Source: Bacillota bacterium
GTDB lineage: Bacteria > Bacillota > UBA5301 > JAMCQP01
Length of the DNA stretch: 64,000 nt
NCBI GenBank assembly: GCA_023381695.1
Contig: JAMCQP010000038.1
Span: forward strand, 46,199 to 110,198
Direction of reading: 5' to 3'
Positions 51,435 to 59,905 of this stretch are shown one piece after another. Under the pieces are notes generated by a model, which saw nothing but the letters and a program-made list of their open reading frames with translations, did no database searches and was not told the DNA's origin. The translations under genes were made by a program, and so were the position numbers. Each line of letters starts with the position of its first letter. Position 1 is the first letter of the stretch.

Positions 51435-52625
51435 TCAACGGTTTACATCGACAATCTCGGAAACCCGCCCGTCCTGAATATAGACCCGTGGCACCCGGGC
51501 GCCCACCATGCAGACCACTTCGTAATTTATGGTCCTCAGGCGGTCGGCGACCTCTTCCACCGGAATGGCCTCCTGCCCCTGGGTTCCGAAGATTACCGCC
51601 TCCTCCCCCTCCGCCACCTCCGCGCCCACCGGCGCGGCCACCATGCTCTGATCCATGCAAATCCGCCCGACGACAGGCATGCGCCGCCCCCGGATCAGCA
51701 CCTCGGCCTTGTTGGACAAAAGACGGGAAAACCCGTCGGCGTAGCCCAGCGGCAGAAGAGCAACGGTGGTGGGCCGCTTTGTGACATAGGTGCGGCCGTA
51801 ACTGATTCCGGCGCCGGCCGGCAGGTGCCTGGCCAGCACCACCCGCGCTTTCAGCCGCATCGCGGGCCTGAGCTCCACCGACCTGGAAACATCGCGGGAA
51901 GGGTAGAGCCCGTAGGTCATGATCCCCGGACGGACCGCCCCGGTGCACATCTCCGGCAGGTCCAGGATTGCGGCGCTGTTGGCCACGTGAGCCAGGGGGA
52001 TCCGGATCCCCCTGGCCTCCAGGGCGGCCTGGACCTTCCGGAAAACCTGAAACTGCGAGCGCGTAAAGGATTTGTCCGCCTCATCCGCGGTGGCAAAATG
52101 GGTGAAGATCCCCTCCACCTGAAGTCCGGGCAAGTGCGTCAATTTCTCCGCAAACTCCGGCGCATCTCCCGGAAGAAGTCCGAGCCGCCCCATGCCGGTA
52201 TCCACCTTAAGGTGGACCCGGGCCGCCTTGCCGAGGCGCTGGGCGGCCTGAGACAGGGCCTCCGCCACTGTCCAGCTGGAAATGGCGCAACTGGCGTCGT
52301 TTTCCACCACCAGTTCCGCCTGTCCGGCGGGGGGCATGCCGAGAATGTGGATGGGAGCCGTTATCCCGCCCTTGCGAAGGTGGATGGCCTCTTCAACAAT
52401 GGCCACCCCCAGCAGGGCGGCGCCGTTTGCCAGCGCCGTCCGCCCCACCTGCAGCGCCCCGTGGCCGTAACCGTTGGCCTTCACAATGGCCATGATTTTG
52501 GCGTCCTTCGGCGCCTTGCGGCGAATTTCCCGGATATTGTGGGCGATATGGTCGAGATTTATCTCGGCCCAGACGGGCCTCAAGTCATCCGGCAATTGTA
52601 AACGCGGCTCCGGCTGTTGGTTCAT
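51435..52625 (-). CDS. alr: Alanine racemase
   Basis: 396-residue PLP enzyme making D-alanine for peptidoglycan. N-terminal RPVWAEINLDHIAHNIREIRR; PLP Lys49 in MAIVKANGYGHGA; VDTGMGRLGL; SAAILDLPEMCTGAVRPGIMTYGLYPS; the catalytic Tyr block is probably GAGISYGRTYVT. Length is normal. Starts 7 nt after the nnrDE gene stop, so translation is likely coupled. Gene order acpS-nnrDE-alr is widely conserved in Firmicutes. Confidence 0.97.
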   Translation of the reverse strand: MNQQPEPRLQLPDDLRPVWAEINLDHIAHNIREIRRKAPKDAKIMAIVKANGYGHGALQVGRTALANGAALLGVAIVEEAIHLRKGGITAPIHILGMPPAGQAELVVENDASCAISSWTVAEALSQAAQRLGKAARVHLKVDTGMGRLGLLPGDAPEFAEKLTHLPGLQVEGIFTHFATADEADKSFTRSQFQVFRKVQAALEARGIRIPLAHVANSAAILDLPEMCTGAVRPGIMTYGLYPSRDVSRSVELRPAMRLKARVVLARHLPAGAGISYGRTYVTKRPTTVALLPLGYADGFSRLLSNKAEVLIRGRRMPVVGRICMDQSMVAAPVGAEVAEGEEAVIFGTQGQEAIPVEEVADRLRTINYEVVCMVGARVPRVYIQDGRVSEIVDVNR

Positions 52626-52631
52626 TTACGG

Positions 52632-54290
52632 TCACTCCGATCTTTTTTCGTCATTGCCTTTAACCAGCCCGGCAATGACCCTGGGCAGGCGCGGCAAGAG
52701 ATCCCCCGCCACGATCCCGGCCGGGCCGATCTCCTCCGCAGCCAGATCGCCGGCTGCTCCGTGCAAAAATACCGCCGCCAGCGAAGCTGCCGCCGGTCCA
52801 AGCCCCTGGGCCAGCAGGCCGCCCACCACGCCGGCGAGGAGATCACCCATCCCGGCCGTGGCCATGCCGGCGTTGCCGGTGAGGTTGATGTAGGCCCGAC
52901 CGCCCGGGTCCGCGATCACCGTCCGGGATCCCTTCAAAATAACCGTGACCCGCCAATCGCCGGCGGCGCACCTGGCCATTCCCAACCGGTCCCGTTGCAC
53001 CTCGGCGGTGGAAAGCCCCATCAGTCTGGCCATTTCGCCGGGATGAGGCGTCAAAACCACGCGGCCCCCCAGCCTGTCTGAGAGATTCTGCACTGCTGTC
53101 TTAAACTCCTGCCCTCTGGCGGCCAGGATATTTAACCCATCGGCGTCGATCACCAGCGCGCCGGGACCGCCCGGGGCCAGCCCTTCCAGAAGCTCTTTCA
53201 GAAAGCCGGCGGGATCATCCCCCGTTCCCATCCCCGGCCCCACCACAATCACCGTGTATCTGCCCGCCTGTTCGAGAATGGATCGGGCTGCCGCCGGCAA
53301 GAGAAGGTGCCCGGGGGTCTCCGGCAGGCCGACAGTCATCTCCTCGGTCAACTTCGCGGCCAGAACCGGTTGCAGGCCGGAAGGCGCCCCGACCGTCACC
53401 AGCCCCGCGCCGGAACGCAGAGCCGCCTGGCCGGCAATGGCCACCGACCCGCTCATCCCTCCGGACCCGCCGGCCACCAACACATGCCCGAAGGCGCCCT
53501 TATGGCTATCGTCCGGGCGTGGCGGCAGGAGGTCCCTCACCAGCCTGTCCGTGATCAAATAGGTGGCTGGGGCTCGACCGATCAGGGCCTGGTTGTCCAG
53601 AGCCTGGTCGAGCTGGTCCGGATCGCCGGTCCAGCTATCCGGCATTCCGATATCCGCCAGGTATACCGCCCCGGCATACTCGGCTCCAGGATGAAGCACA
53701 AGGCCGATTTTGACGGCCCCGAAAGTCACCGTGGCCGTGGCGCGGACCGCCGTCCCTTCCACCCGGCCGTTCCCCCCGTTGAGCCCCGAGGGGATATCCA
53801 CCGCCATAACCGGGCGCCCGGAGGCGTTGAGGAGCTCGATCACCGATGCCGCCAGCCCGCGGACCGCGCCGGAAAGGCCGGTGCCGAAGATCGCATCCAC
53901 AATCAGGTGGACGCCGCCAGCCAGGCGCTCGACCTCCGGGAGGCGTTCCGCGGTAACCACAAAGAGCCGGTCCCGCTCGATCATCTTCTCAAGAACCTGC
54001 AGGTTGGCGGCCGCATCGCCCCTGAACTCGCCAGGCTCCGCCAAAAGCCCCACCCATACCACGGCGCCCCGGTTAATCAGATGCCTGGCAATCACGCAAC
54101 CGTCCCCGCCGTTATTCCCCTTGCCGGCAAAAACAAGGACGGTCTTCCCGTCCGCGCCCGCCAGCATCCGGCCGGCCACCTCCGCCGCCCGCAGCCCCGC
54201 GTTCTCCATCAGGACCATCCCCGGCAGACCCAGGGCCTTGATTGCCCACTCCTCGATGCGCCGCATCTCTTCCGGCGTGACCAGCCTCAT
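52632..54290 (-). CDS. nnrDE: Bifunctional NAD(P)H-hydrate epimerase / ADP-dependent dehydratase
   Basis: 552-residue fused repair enzyme. N-terminal YjeF epimerase domain (about 1-215): VFAGKGNNGGDGCVIARHL, FGTGLSGAVRG, AVDIPSGLNGG. C-terminal ribokinase-like dehydratase (about 235-540): KGAFGHVLVAGGSGGMSGSVA, LTPHPGEMARLMG, GNAGMATAGMGDLLAGVVGGLLAQG. Together they correct damaged hydrated NAD(P)H, the dehydratase acting on the S form and the epimerase interconverting R and S. It starts 14 nt after acpS. All active-site motifs are intact. Confidence 0.96.
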   Translation of the reverse strand: MRLVTPEEMRRIEEWAIKALGLPGMVLMENAGLRAAEVAGRMLAGADGKTVLVFAGKGNNGGDGCVIARHLINRGAVVWVGLLAEPGEFRGDAAANLQVLEKMIERDRLFVVTAERLPEVERLAGGVHLIVDAIFGTGLSGAVRGLAASVIELLNASGRPVMAVDIPSGLNGGNGRVEGTAVRATATVTFGAVKIGLVLHPGAEYAGAVYLADIGMPDSWTGDPDQLDQALDNQALIGRAPATYLITDRLVRDLLPPRPDDSHKGAFGHVLVAGGSGGMSGSVAIAGQAALRSGAGLVTVGAPSGLQPVLAAKLTEEMTVGLPETPGHLLLPAAARSILEQAGRYTVIVVGPGMGTGDDPAGFLKELLEGLAPGGPGALVIDADGLNILAARGQEFKTAVQNLSDRLGGRVVLTPHPGEMARLMGLSTAEVQRDRLGMARCAAGDWRVTVILKGSRTVIADPGGRAYINLTGNAGMATAGMGDLLAGVVGGLLAQGLGPAAASLAAVFLHGAAGDLAAEEIGPAGIVAGDLLPRLPRVIAGLVKGNDEKRSE

Positions 54291-54303
54291 GGCGCCCTCC
54301 TTG

Positions 54304-54675
54304 CTAACCTATGGCGGTCGCATAAGCCACCGCATAATCGCGGCTGTGGGAGATGCTCAGGAGCACCCGGCGCACCCCCCGCTTCTGCGCCAGCTCTCTG
54401 GCGGCGCCGGAAAGCGCGACCAGCGGTTGCCCCTGCGGCCCCTTCTGCACCTCAATCTCTTGCCAGGCCAGAGGACCCCAGCCGCTTTCCAGAGCCTTCA
54501 TCACCGCCTCCTTGGCGGCAAAGCGCCCGGCCAGCCTGGCAAAGGGCGGGCTGGCCTGCTGGCAATAGGCGATCTCTCCCGGCGTATAGATCCGGTGAAC
54601 AAAACGCTCGGAGTGCTCCACCGCCGCCGCAATCCGCGCAATCTCAATAATGTCCACGCCAACGCCCACTACCAA
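54304..54675 (-). CDS. acpS: Holo-[acyl-carrier-protein] synthase
   Basis: 123-residue phosphopantetheinyl transferase that activates ACP. GVGVDIIEIARIAAAV carries the Mg-binding Asp and FAAKEAVMKAL the conserved Glu/Lys; LSISHSRDYAVAYA the C-terminal His block. I use TTG 54675 (GAGGTGG five bases upstream); GTG 54669 gives the canonical start MGVGVDIIEI and is equally possible; the open frame to 54726 overlaps cheR and is unlikely. Confidence 0.93.
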   Translation of the reverse strand: MVVGVGVDIIEIARIAAAVEHSERFVHRIYTPGEIAYCQQASPPFARLAGRFAAKEAVMKALESGWGPLAWQEIEVQKGPQGQPLVALSGAARELAQKRGVRRVLLSISHSRDYAVAYATAIG

Positions 54676-54685
54676 GGCCGCCACC

Positions 54686-55489
54686 TCATTTCCGGTAAAA
54701 AGTCGAGAAGAGACACTCAAACCCAAAATCCCGGTACCGCAGGAGGGGTTCGGTTCCTCCCACCAAAAAGACGCCGCCGGTTTTCAAGGCATCGTAGAAT
54801 CGGTGATACAGCTTATCTTTCGCATCTTCGGTAAAGTAAATAACCACATTCCGGCAAAGAATCAGGTCAAAGTCATTTTCAAAGGAGTCCGTGAGAAGAT
54901 TGTGCTGCCGGAAATCCACCAGCTTCTTCAAATCCTCGGTCACCTGGTAGGAATCCGGCCCAACCTTCGTGAAATATTTGGCCAGCCGGGCGGGACTCAG
55001 GTTGCGCAATTCGGAGGTTGCGTAAATCCCCTGCCTGGCCTTTTCCAGCACCTGCCTGTCCACATCGGTGGCGAGAATACGATGGTTACCCTGCCGGCTT
55101 CCCTTTGGATCCAGGTCCTGCAGCAGAATCGCCAGAGAGTATGGCTCGGCTCCTATGGCGCATCCCGCGCTCCAGATCTTAAGTTTCCCGCTTTTGGCCA
55201 GCAAGGCCGGCAATATCTCCGTCTCCAGCTCCCCGAAACGCTCGGGGTTGCGCATGAACTCGGTAACGTTGATGGTCAGCCGCTTCAAGAACTCCTGGTA
55301 ACGTTGCTGGTTCTCCTCCAGCAGCCGAAAATACTCCTCGTAAGTCTTTACCCCCAGGGTCTCCATCAGGGCATTGATCCGGCGCTGCATCTGCTGTTGC
55401 TTGTAACTGCTCAGGTCGATGCCGCTCTTTTTGAGTATCTTGCGTTTAAATTCGACGTATGAGGTTTCGTTCAGTGCCGCATCAGGCAT
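54686..55489 (-). CDS. cheR: CheR-type methyltransferase
   Basis: 267-residue chemotaxis-receptor methyltransferase. CheR N-terminal helical domain (SYVEFKRKILKKSGIDLSSY, QMQRRINALMETLG), then SAM-binding domain: INVTEFMRNPERF, IWSAGCAIGAEPYSLAILL, ILATDVDRQVLEKAR, DLILCRNVVIYF and LVGGTEPL. The usual GCSTGEEPYS reads GCAIGAEPYS, losing the first Glu of the motif, a change I would check. No other chemotaxis genes are nearby and it opens the acpS-nnrDE-alr group. It methylates receptor glutamates if active. Confidence 0.92.
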   Translation of the reverse strand: MPDAALNETSYVEFKRKILKKSGIDLSSYKQQQMQRRINALMETLGVKTYEEYFRLLEENQQRYQEFLKRLTINVTEFMRNPERFGELETEILPALLAKSGKLKIWSAGCAIGAEPYSLAILLQDLDPKGSRQGNHRILATDVDRQVLEKARQGIYATSELRNLSPARLAKYFTKVGPDSYQVTEDLKKLVDFRQHNLLTDSFENDFDLILCRNVVIYFTEDAKDKLYHRFYDALKTGGVFLVGGTEPLLRYRDFGFECLFSTFYRK

Positions 55490-55628
55490 TTTCCCACCCC
55501 AGTCAATGAGATTGGCAACCTTTTTATATGTTCACGTGAAGGCCGCCTATATTAATTATCGGGGGGGATCCCTGTTTTACTTAATTATACTACTACAAAA
55601 TGCCTGCAGCAATATTCCTTTTGCTCCA

Positions 55629-56738
55629 TCAAAGCTCCTGTTCGCTCACAAAAACCCCGCGCTCGGCCAATTCCGCAAAGAAGAGAGCTGGATCCACCGC
55701 CCCCTCGGCCTCCGGCGCGAAGACCCCCTTGCGCTGGATCTGCCCCCGTCCGAGCATCAGGGCGCCCACCGCCAGCGGCACCCCCGTCAGGTTGTTCATG
55801 TGATTGGCGGCCTTGTAGACCAGGTGCCGGGGTTTGCCCTTGTAGAGGCCCCTGACGTCCACCCGCAGGCCGGAGATGGGGATTCCCGGCTTGCCAAGCT
55901 TTTCGAGAACCGGCAGGGCGGTTTTGATGATCCGACCCACCGCGTCTTTTTTGCGTCTGGTATTTGTAAGGCGCATCCGGGCGATGGCGATCGCCAGCTT
56001 GTTCAATAACGGCTCGGTGAGCCCGCCTTTGAGGGTGACCACCTTCAACCCCTTGATGAAACGCGGGATGGTGACCGGCTCCGGATGCCCCAGGTGGCAG
56101 ACGTTGACATTTTCAATGGGCGCCGGGAAGGAGACCACCTCGCCCGCGGTCCCGGCTTCCACCTCGATCCGCTTCCCGTCCCTGAATGACGGCACCAGGC
56201 CGGTAAAGATGTGGATGGTGTGCAGCACCACCGCATAACCCTGTGAATCGGCCGAACTGCCCGCCCAGGCCACGTTGATCTCCTGCGTCTCGTCCATCTG
56301 ATCGGCGCCTTTGCGGGCGGCCACATTGGTCATGCCCGGCGTCCATCCCAGGCCGGTGAGAACGCGCAGTCCCCTTTCTCTGGCCATCTCGTCCATCTCC
56401 AGGACCTTTGCGGCCGCATCGTAGTCGTCGCAGATACTCACGTAGTTCACCCCGGCTTCGATGGCCGCCCTGGCCACCGGGGCCTCAAACTTGTAAAACG
56501 GGCCGATGGCGCTGGCGGCCACGTCATGGCCGGAGATGGCCTGCTTGAGGCTCTCCGGATCGGTGGCATCCACCCTGGCCACGGACACTTTCGGGCTGTT
56601 CAACTCCTCCGCAAGTTTGTGGGCCCGAACCTCCTGGATATCCGCAATGGTAAGCTTCGACACGTCCGTTTGCGCCGCGAGATCCCGCACCGCCCGGCTG
56701 CCCATGTCCCCCGCACCGCCCAGGACCACGATCTTCAT
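55629..56738 (-). CDS. Saccharopine dehydrogenase-like oxidoreductase
   Basis: 369-residue NAD(P)-dependent protein of the saccharopine dehydrogenase/carboxynorspermidine synthase superfamily. The Rossmann motif is VVLGGAGDMGSRAVRDLA at the N terminus, followed by LTIADIQEVRAHKLAEEL and VDATDPESLKQAISGHDVAASAIGPF. The middle contains GWTPGMTNVAARKGAD. Substrate unknown. ATG 56738 is preceded by AGGAGGGG. It stands alone between cheR and the arsR gene. Confidence 0.85.
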   Translation of the reverse strand: MKIVVLGGAGDMGSRAVRDLAAQTDVSKLTIADIQEVRAHKLAEELNSPKVSVARVDATDPESLKQAISGHDVAASAIGPFYKFEAPVARAAIEAGVNYVSICDDYDAAAKVLEMDEMARERGLRVLTGLGWTPGMTNVAARKGADQMDETQEINVAWAGSSADSQGYAVVLHTIHIFTGLVPSFRDGKRIEVEAGTAGEVVSFPAPIENVNVCHLGHPEPVTIPRFIKGLKVVTLKGGLTEPLLNKLAIAIARMRLTNTRRKKDAVGRIIKTALPVLEKLGKPGIPISGLRVDVRGLYKGKPRHLVYKAANHMNNLTGVPLAVGALMLGRGQIQRKGVFAPEAEGAVDPALFFAELAERGVFVSEQEL

Positions 56739-56874
56739 CCGCCTTCCCCTCCTTTTGATCTTCCTTCTTGTCTAAGAATATGAAAAATGGACGAAAAAAG
56801 ACCAGGGGATCAAAAAGAAAGGAGAAGGCGCCGCCACAAACCATATCTTCCCCATTATAACAGGAGTTCGGATT

Positions 56875-57222
56875 TTACAGCAGGAGTTCGGACATCGCGC
56901 CGAGGTACTCGCGGACCAGGGCCCGGTTGAGGCTGTAATAGTTCCATTTGCCGCGCACCTGCTCCCGTACCAGGCCTGCCTCTTTAAGGACCTTCATATG
57001 GTACGAGACAAGCGACTGGATCAGGCCGGTCTCTTTAACAAATTCGCAGATGCAGATCCCTCCTTCGGGAGCATCAACTGAAGGCGGGACGCTGCAACAC
57101 GCCTCCCGGCCCTGCGCCAGCATCCGAAGTATTTTAATCCGCGTGGAATCGCTCAACGCCTTATTGATCACCGACAGCCGGTTGGTATCCAGGATCCCCG
57201 ATGGAACGGCACTCTTATCCAT
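56875..57222 (-). CDS. ArsR-family transcriptional regulator
   Basis: 115-residue winged-helix repressor. Helices: LSVINKALSDSTRIKILRML, LIQSLVSYHMKVLKEAGLV (recognition helix) and wing REQVRGKWNYYSLN. A Cys-rich insertion EACCSVPPSVDAPEGGICICEFV precedes the recognition helix and resembles the arsenite-type Cys sites (CVCEL). It could sense As(III), Hg(II) or another thiophile. The start at ATG 57222 has only GGGTGG upstream; the frame extends to 57273. It lies 51 nt downstream of hgcB on the same strand, so it is probably co-transcribed with hgcAB. Confidence 0.88.
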   Translation of the reverse strand: MDKSAVPSGILDTNRLSVINKALSDSTRIKILRMLAQGREACCSVPPSVDAPEGGICICEFVKETGLIQSLVSYHMKVLKEAGLVREQVRGKWNYYSLNRALVREYLGAMSELLL

Positions 57223-57273
57223 AACAACCACCCAACTAGAGTATAACCATGCTTCAGCAACCTGCTGCAACAA

Positions 57274-57594
57274 CTATTCATCCGAGGAGCAACAGGATGA
57301 ATCAGAGCAACAGGACGAATTGCTCTCGCCGCCGCAGGTAACCTCTTTACTGCCTGTCACGGCGGCGCGAATCATCGCGGCGGCGCACCCCACGCCGCTC
57401 TCCACCGTAATCGCGCCCGCAGGGCAATTAAGCTGGCAAGCCCCGCATTCCATGCACGCTTCCGGCCGGGCCAGTTGAACCACGCTGCTGCCCGACGCAA
57501 ATACCGCATGTGGGCAGACCATGGTACACATCCCACAGTTGACGCACAGATCTGGGTCGTATTGAAGTGTGTTTTTAACCGGTGTTCTAGCCAT
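57274..57594 (-). CDS. hgcB: HgcB, ferredoxin partner for mercury methylation
   Basis: 106-residue 2x[4Fe-4S] ferredoxin. First cluster CVNCGMCTMVCPHAVF, second CMECGACQLNCPAGAI; the CMECGAC motif is diagnostic of HgcB. GVGCAAAMI and a C-terminal tail with vicinal Cys pairs (SSCCSDSSCC) also match known HgcB, whose cysteine pair handles Hg(II). HgcB reduces HgcA corrinoid to Co(I) and/or delivers Hg. Its ATG at 57594 overlaps the TAA of hgcA (TAATG), giving translational coupling. The tail contains two CC pairs, where one is usual. Confidence 0.96.
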   Translation of the reverse strand: MARTPVKNTLQYDPDLCVNCGMCTMVCPHAVFASGSSVVQLARPEACMECGACQLNCPAGAITVESGVGCAAAMIRAAVTGSKEVTCGGESNSSCCSDSSCCSSDE

Positions 57595-58607
57595 TATAAT
57601 CCCCCCAGCAGCCCGATCAGGGCAAAAGTGATGATCAAAAGAAGGCTTGTTCCGAACATCCCGGCCATGATGGGGACATAAGTAAATATCTCCCGCCTGA
57701 CCCCGCTTCTGGACGTGAATGTCGTCGAGCCGGTGAAGTTCAACGCCAGATAAGCCGTGCACGCTGGCAAGGCCAACAGATAGATCAGCGCCTGGCCGGC
57801 CTTCAGCCACCACGCGGCCTCCGGCCTCTCCAGGAAAATCGCCAGTGCGAATGGGAGCGCCGCCACCTCGCCCAGGATGAACCCCTTGGTGCTGAAATCA
57901 CGCGCCGGGAGCCAGGGAAGCAGGATGGGGAACAAGACCACGCCGGCCAGGATGGCCGTAATCGCCCCCATGGCGGCCAAAAATCCTCCGATAAAGTACG
58001 ATACTACCGCCGCCGCCAGCATGGGCAAAAGCCCTTGAACCAGTTCCACCGGAATCAGGATCAGACGGTCACGCAGGGTAAAGCGCACCCGGCGCATCTC
58101 CGGCGTGGCCTGGCGGGTCTGAAGATATTCCGGCAGGTCGGCCGCCCGCACCGGGCCGTACTCAACCCTGAATCCCGAGCGCTTTTTGATCTCGTGCGCG
58201 GCAATGCCTGGCGCGCCCAGTTGCGGCAAGATCAGCACGCGGTGCGAAACAACATCCTGGAGAGCGGTCGCTTCGATCCGCCGCACCAACTCGTCGGTGC
58301 CAAAGGTCCCCTTTCCGGCGGCACACCAGACATTCACGCCTTTTGTATCCAGCACCAGGATATAGCTGTCGATTCCCGCCAGTGCCGACCGTAGCGCGTC
58401 GAAACTGAGCGTGTAATTCGCGGTGACCAAAACAGGTGAATCCGCCGTGGGGTTGCCCAGGGCATACAGCCCCAGCTCAACCCTGTGTCCACCTCGGTTA
58501 ACGCCCCAACGCGCCAGAAAATGATCCCGGCGGTTCGCCATGGTAATCACACTGGTAACGGGCCGGGCATACTGTTGCCTGTGGTTGGCGCTTACGTCCT
58601 GAAGCAT
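57594..58607 (-). CDS. hgcA: HgcA, corrinoid protein for mercury methylation
   Basis: 337-residue HgcA. The cytoplasmic corrinoid-binding domain contains the signature cap-helix motif NVWCAAGKGTFGTDELV, with Cys95 as predicted lower axial ligand to cobalt (Cys93 in Desulfovibrio ND132). The C-terminal half has about five transmembrane segments, including IPVELVQGLLPMLAAAVVSYF and AITAILAGVVLFPILLPWL. The ATG at 58607 follows GGAGGAG; the frame runs 8 codons upstream. Function: methyl transfer from a methyl-corrinoid to Hg(II), forming methylmercury. Preceded by a promoter-like TTGACA-N18-TAAGCT with two TTGATATGT repeats. Confidence 0.96.
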   Translation of the reverse strand: MLQDVSANHRQQYARPVTSVITMANRRDHFLARWGVNRGGHRVELGLYALGNPTADSPVLVTANYTLSFDALRSALAGIDSYILVLDTKGVNVWCAAGKGTFGTDELVRRIEATALQDVVSHRVLILPQLGAPGIAAHEIKKRSGFRVEYGPVRAADLPEYLQTRQATPEMRRVRFTLRDRLILIPVELVQGLLPMLAAAVVSYFIGGFLAAMGAITAILAGVVLFPILLPWLPARDFSTKGFILGEVAALPFALAIFLERPEAAWWLKAGQALIYLLALPACTAYLALNFTGSTTFTSRSGVRREIFTYVPIMAGMFGTSLLLIITFALIGLLGGL

Positions 58608-58637
58608 CGCGGCCTCACTCCTCCAAATCAAAACGTA

Positions 58638-58686
58638 TTGATATGTATCTAATTAAAGCTTACACCAAAAATCGTTGATATGTCAA
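58638..58686 (-). promoter_or_regulatory. Putative hgcA promoter with repeat operator
   Basis: On the minus strand TTGACA (58686-58681) and TAAGCT (58662-58657) are 18 bp apart. Two direct copies of TTGATATGT (58638-58646 and 58675-58683, plus-strand orientation) flank the core; the second overlaps the -35. TTGATAT-like half-sites recall ArsR/SmtB operators, so the co-encoded ArsR protein could bind here. Confidence 0.45.
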
Positions 58687-58710
58687 GAGTTTTTTTGACG
58701 CTGTTTGTCA

Positions 58711-58739
58711 TTGCCCGACGGCAAAATAAAAGATATAAT
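58711..58739 (+). promoter_or_regulatory. Putative promoter of the fused acetyltransferase gene
   Basis: TTGCCC (58711) - 17 bp - TATAAT (58734) on the plus strand, 62 bp before ATG 58802. The -10 is perfect. Confidence 0.5.
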
Positions 58740-58801
58740 GGTCTCACCGCACGATTCTTGTTGCCGGATACCAGCGCACTTGCCTCCAAGGGGGAACCAT
58801 C

Positions 58802-59731
58802 ATGAACGAATGGACCTTTCGCAGCACCACCCCGGCTGATTGGCCGAAGATCGCCGATCTCCTGGCCGCCGCGCATCTGCCACTGGAAGGAGCCGAAAAC
58901 CACCTGAGCGGGTTTCTTCTCGCCTTCAGGAATGATTCGCTGGCTGGTTGCGCCGCCTTTGAACGCTACGGTCCCACCGCTCTGTTGCGATCCGTCGCCG
59001 TCACCAGGGTGGAGCTCGGGACCGGCCTCGGCCAGGAACTGGTCCGCCGGTTGCTCGATCAGGCCTATGCCGACGGCCTGAAAAACGTCGTGCTGCTAAC
59101 AACCACCGCGGCTCGCTTCTTCAAGCGTTTCGGATTCCGGACGATCAGCCGGGCCGAAGTGCCGACCGAGGCCCTGGTGTCCACAGAATTCCAGGGAGCC
59201 TGCCCGGCTTCGGCCATCGCCATGATGCTTGGGCTCCAGCATCCGCCCATCCTGGTGCGGCCCGCCGCCGAAGAAGACCTGCCGGCCGTTACCCGGATCT
59301 ATAACCAGGGTATTGAAGACCAGGGCACCCTGGAGACGGAACTGCGCACGGTCGATGAGCGCCGGGAGTGGCTGCAGCGCCGCCCGTCCCGCAATCCGGT
59401 GATCGTGGCCGTCCGTCAGGGCGAGGTGCAGGGCTGGGCGTCGCTCAATCCATTTAGCCCCCGCCAGGCCTACCACTTTGTCGCCGACGTCTCCGTTTAC
59501 GTGGGACGGGAAAAGCGCGGCACCGGCCTCGGGTTCGCCCTGATGATCAACCTGATCGAGCAGGCCAGGGCGCTGTCTTACCACAAGCTGGTCCTCACCA
59601 CCTTTCCACAGAATACCGCTGCGATCCAGCTCTACGAAAAATGCGGCTTCCGCACCGTGGGCGACTACCGGGAGCAGGGATTCCTCGGCGGCCGCTGGAC
59701 CGACACCCGCCTCATGGAACTCCTTCTTTGA
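58802..59731 (+). CDS. Fused ArsN2-ArsN1-type GNAT acetyltransferases
   Basis: 309-residue protein made of two GNAT domains. N-terminal half (1-145) follows the ArsN2 pattern: FERYGPTALLRSVAV, GTGLGQELVRRLL, LLTTTAARFFKRFGF and TEFQGACPASAIAM. C-terminal half (150-309) follows the ArsN1/phosphinothricin acetyltransferase pattern: LVRPAAEEDLPAVTRIYNQGI, DVSVYVGREKRGTGLGFAL, TFPQNTAAIQLYEKCGFR. ArsN1 enzymes acetylate arsinothricin, and ArsN2-type proteins occur in arsenic islands. They are usually separate genes. ATG 58802 follows GGGGGAAC. It diverges from hgcA. Confidence 0.85.
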   Translation: MNEWTFRSTTPADWPKIADLLAAAHLPLEGAENHLSGFLLAFRNDSLAGCAAFERYGPTALLRSVAVTRVELGTGLGQELVRRLLDQAYADGLKNVVLLTTTAARFFKRFGFRTISRAEVPTEALVSTEFQGACPASAIAMMLGLQHPPILVRPAAEEDLPAVTRIYNQGIEDQGTLETELRTVDERREWLQRRPSRNPVIVAVRQGEVQGWASLNPFSPRQAYHFVADVSVYVGREKRGTGLGFALMINLIEQARALSYHKLVLTTFPQNTAAIQLYEKCGFRTVGDYREQGFLGGRWTDTRLMELLL

Positions 59732-59761
59732 ACGGCCATGAATTTCTCTTGATTTCGTCTT

Positions 59762-59905
59762 TTGAAAGTCTTGCTTGAAGCGGGGCTGGTAACCCGCGAG
59801 ACCCCTGGCACCTGGAGCCACTACAGCCTGAGCAAGCCCGGAATCCTGGGCTGGATCCGGAAATTCTTCCTGGAAAAGGAGATCGCCGCCCATGCCCGAT
59901 CTTGA
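59762..59905 (+). pseudogene. ArsR-family remnant (C-terminal half)
   Basis: Frame LKVLLEAGLVTRETPGTWSHYSLSKPG... corresponds to the end of the recognition helix and wing of an ArsR regulator and closely parallels LKEAGLVREQVRGKWNYYSL of the intact one at 56875. A TGA lies a few codons upstream and the first two helices are missing, so the copy is truncated. The last 14 bases overlap the next gene's start. Confidence 0.6.

Noticed and set aside
51488..51784. Pro-rich plus-strand frame with a run of prolines
   Set aside because: Antisense of a Gly/Glu-rich part of alanine racemase; not a collagen- or PPE-like protein.
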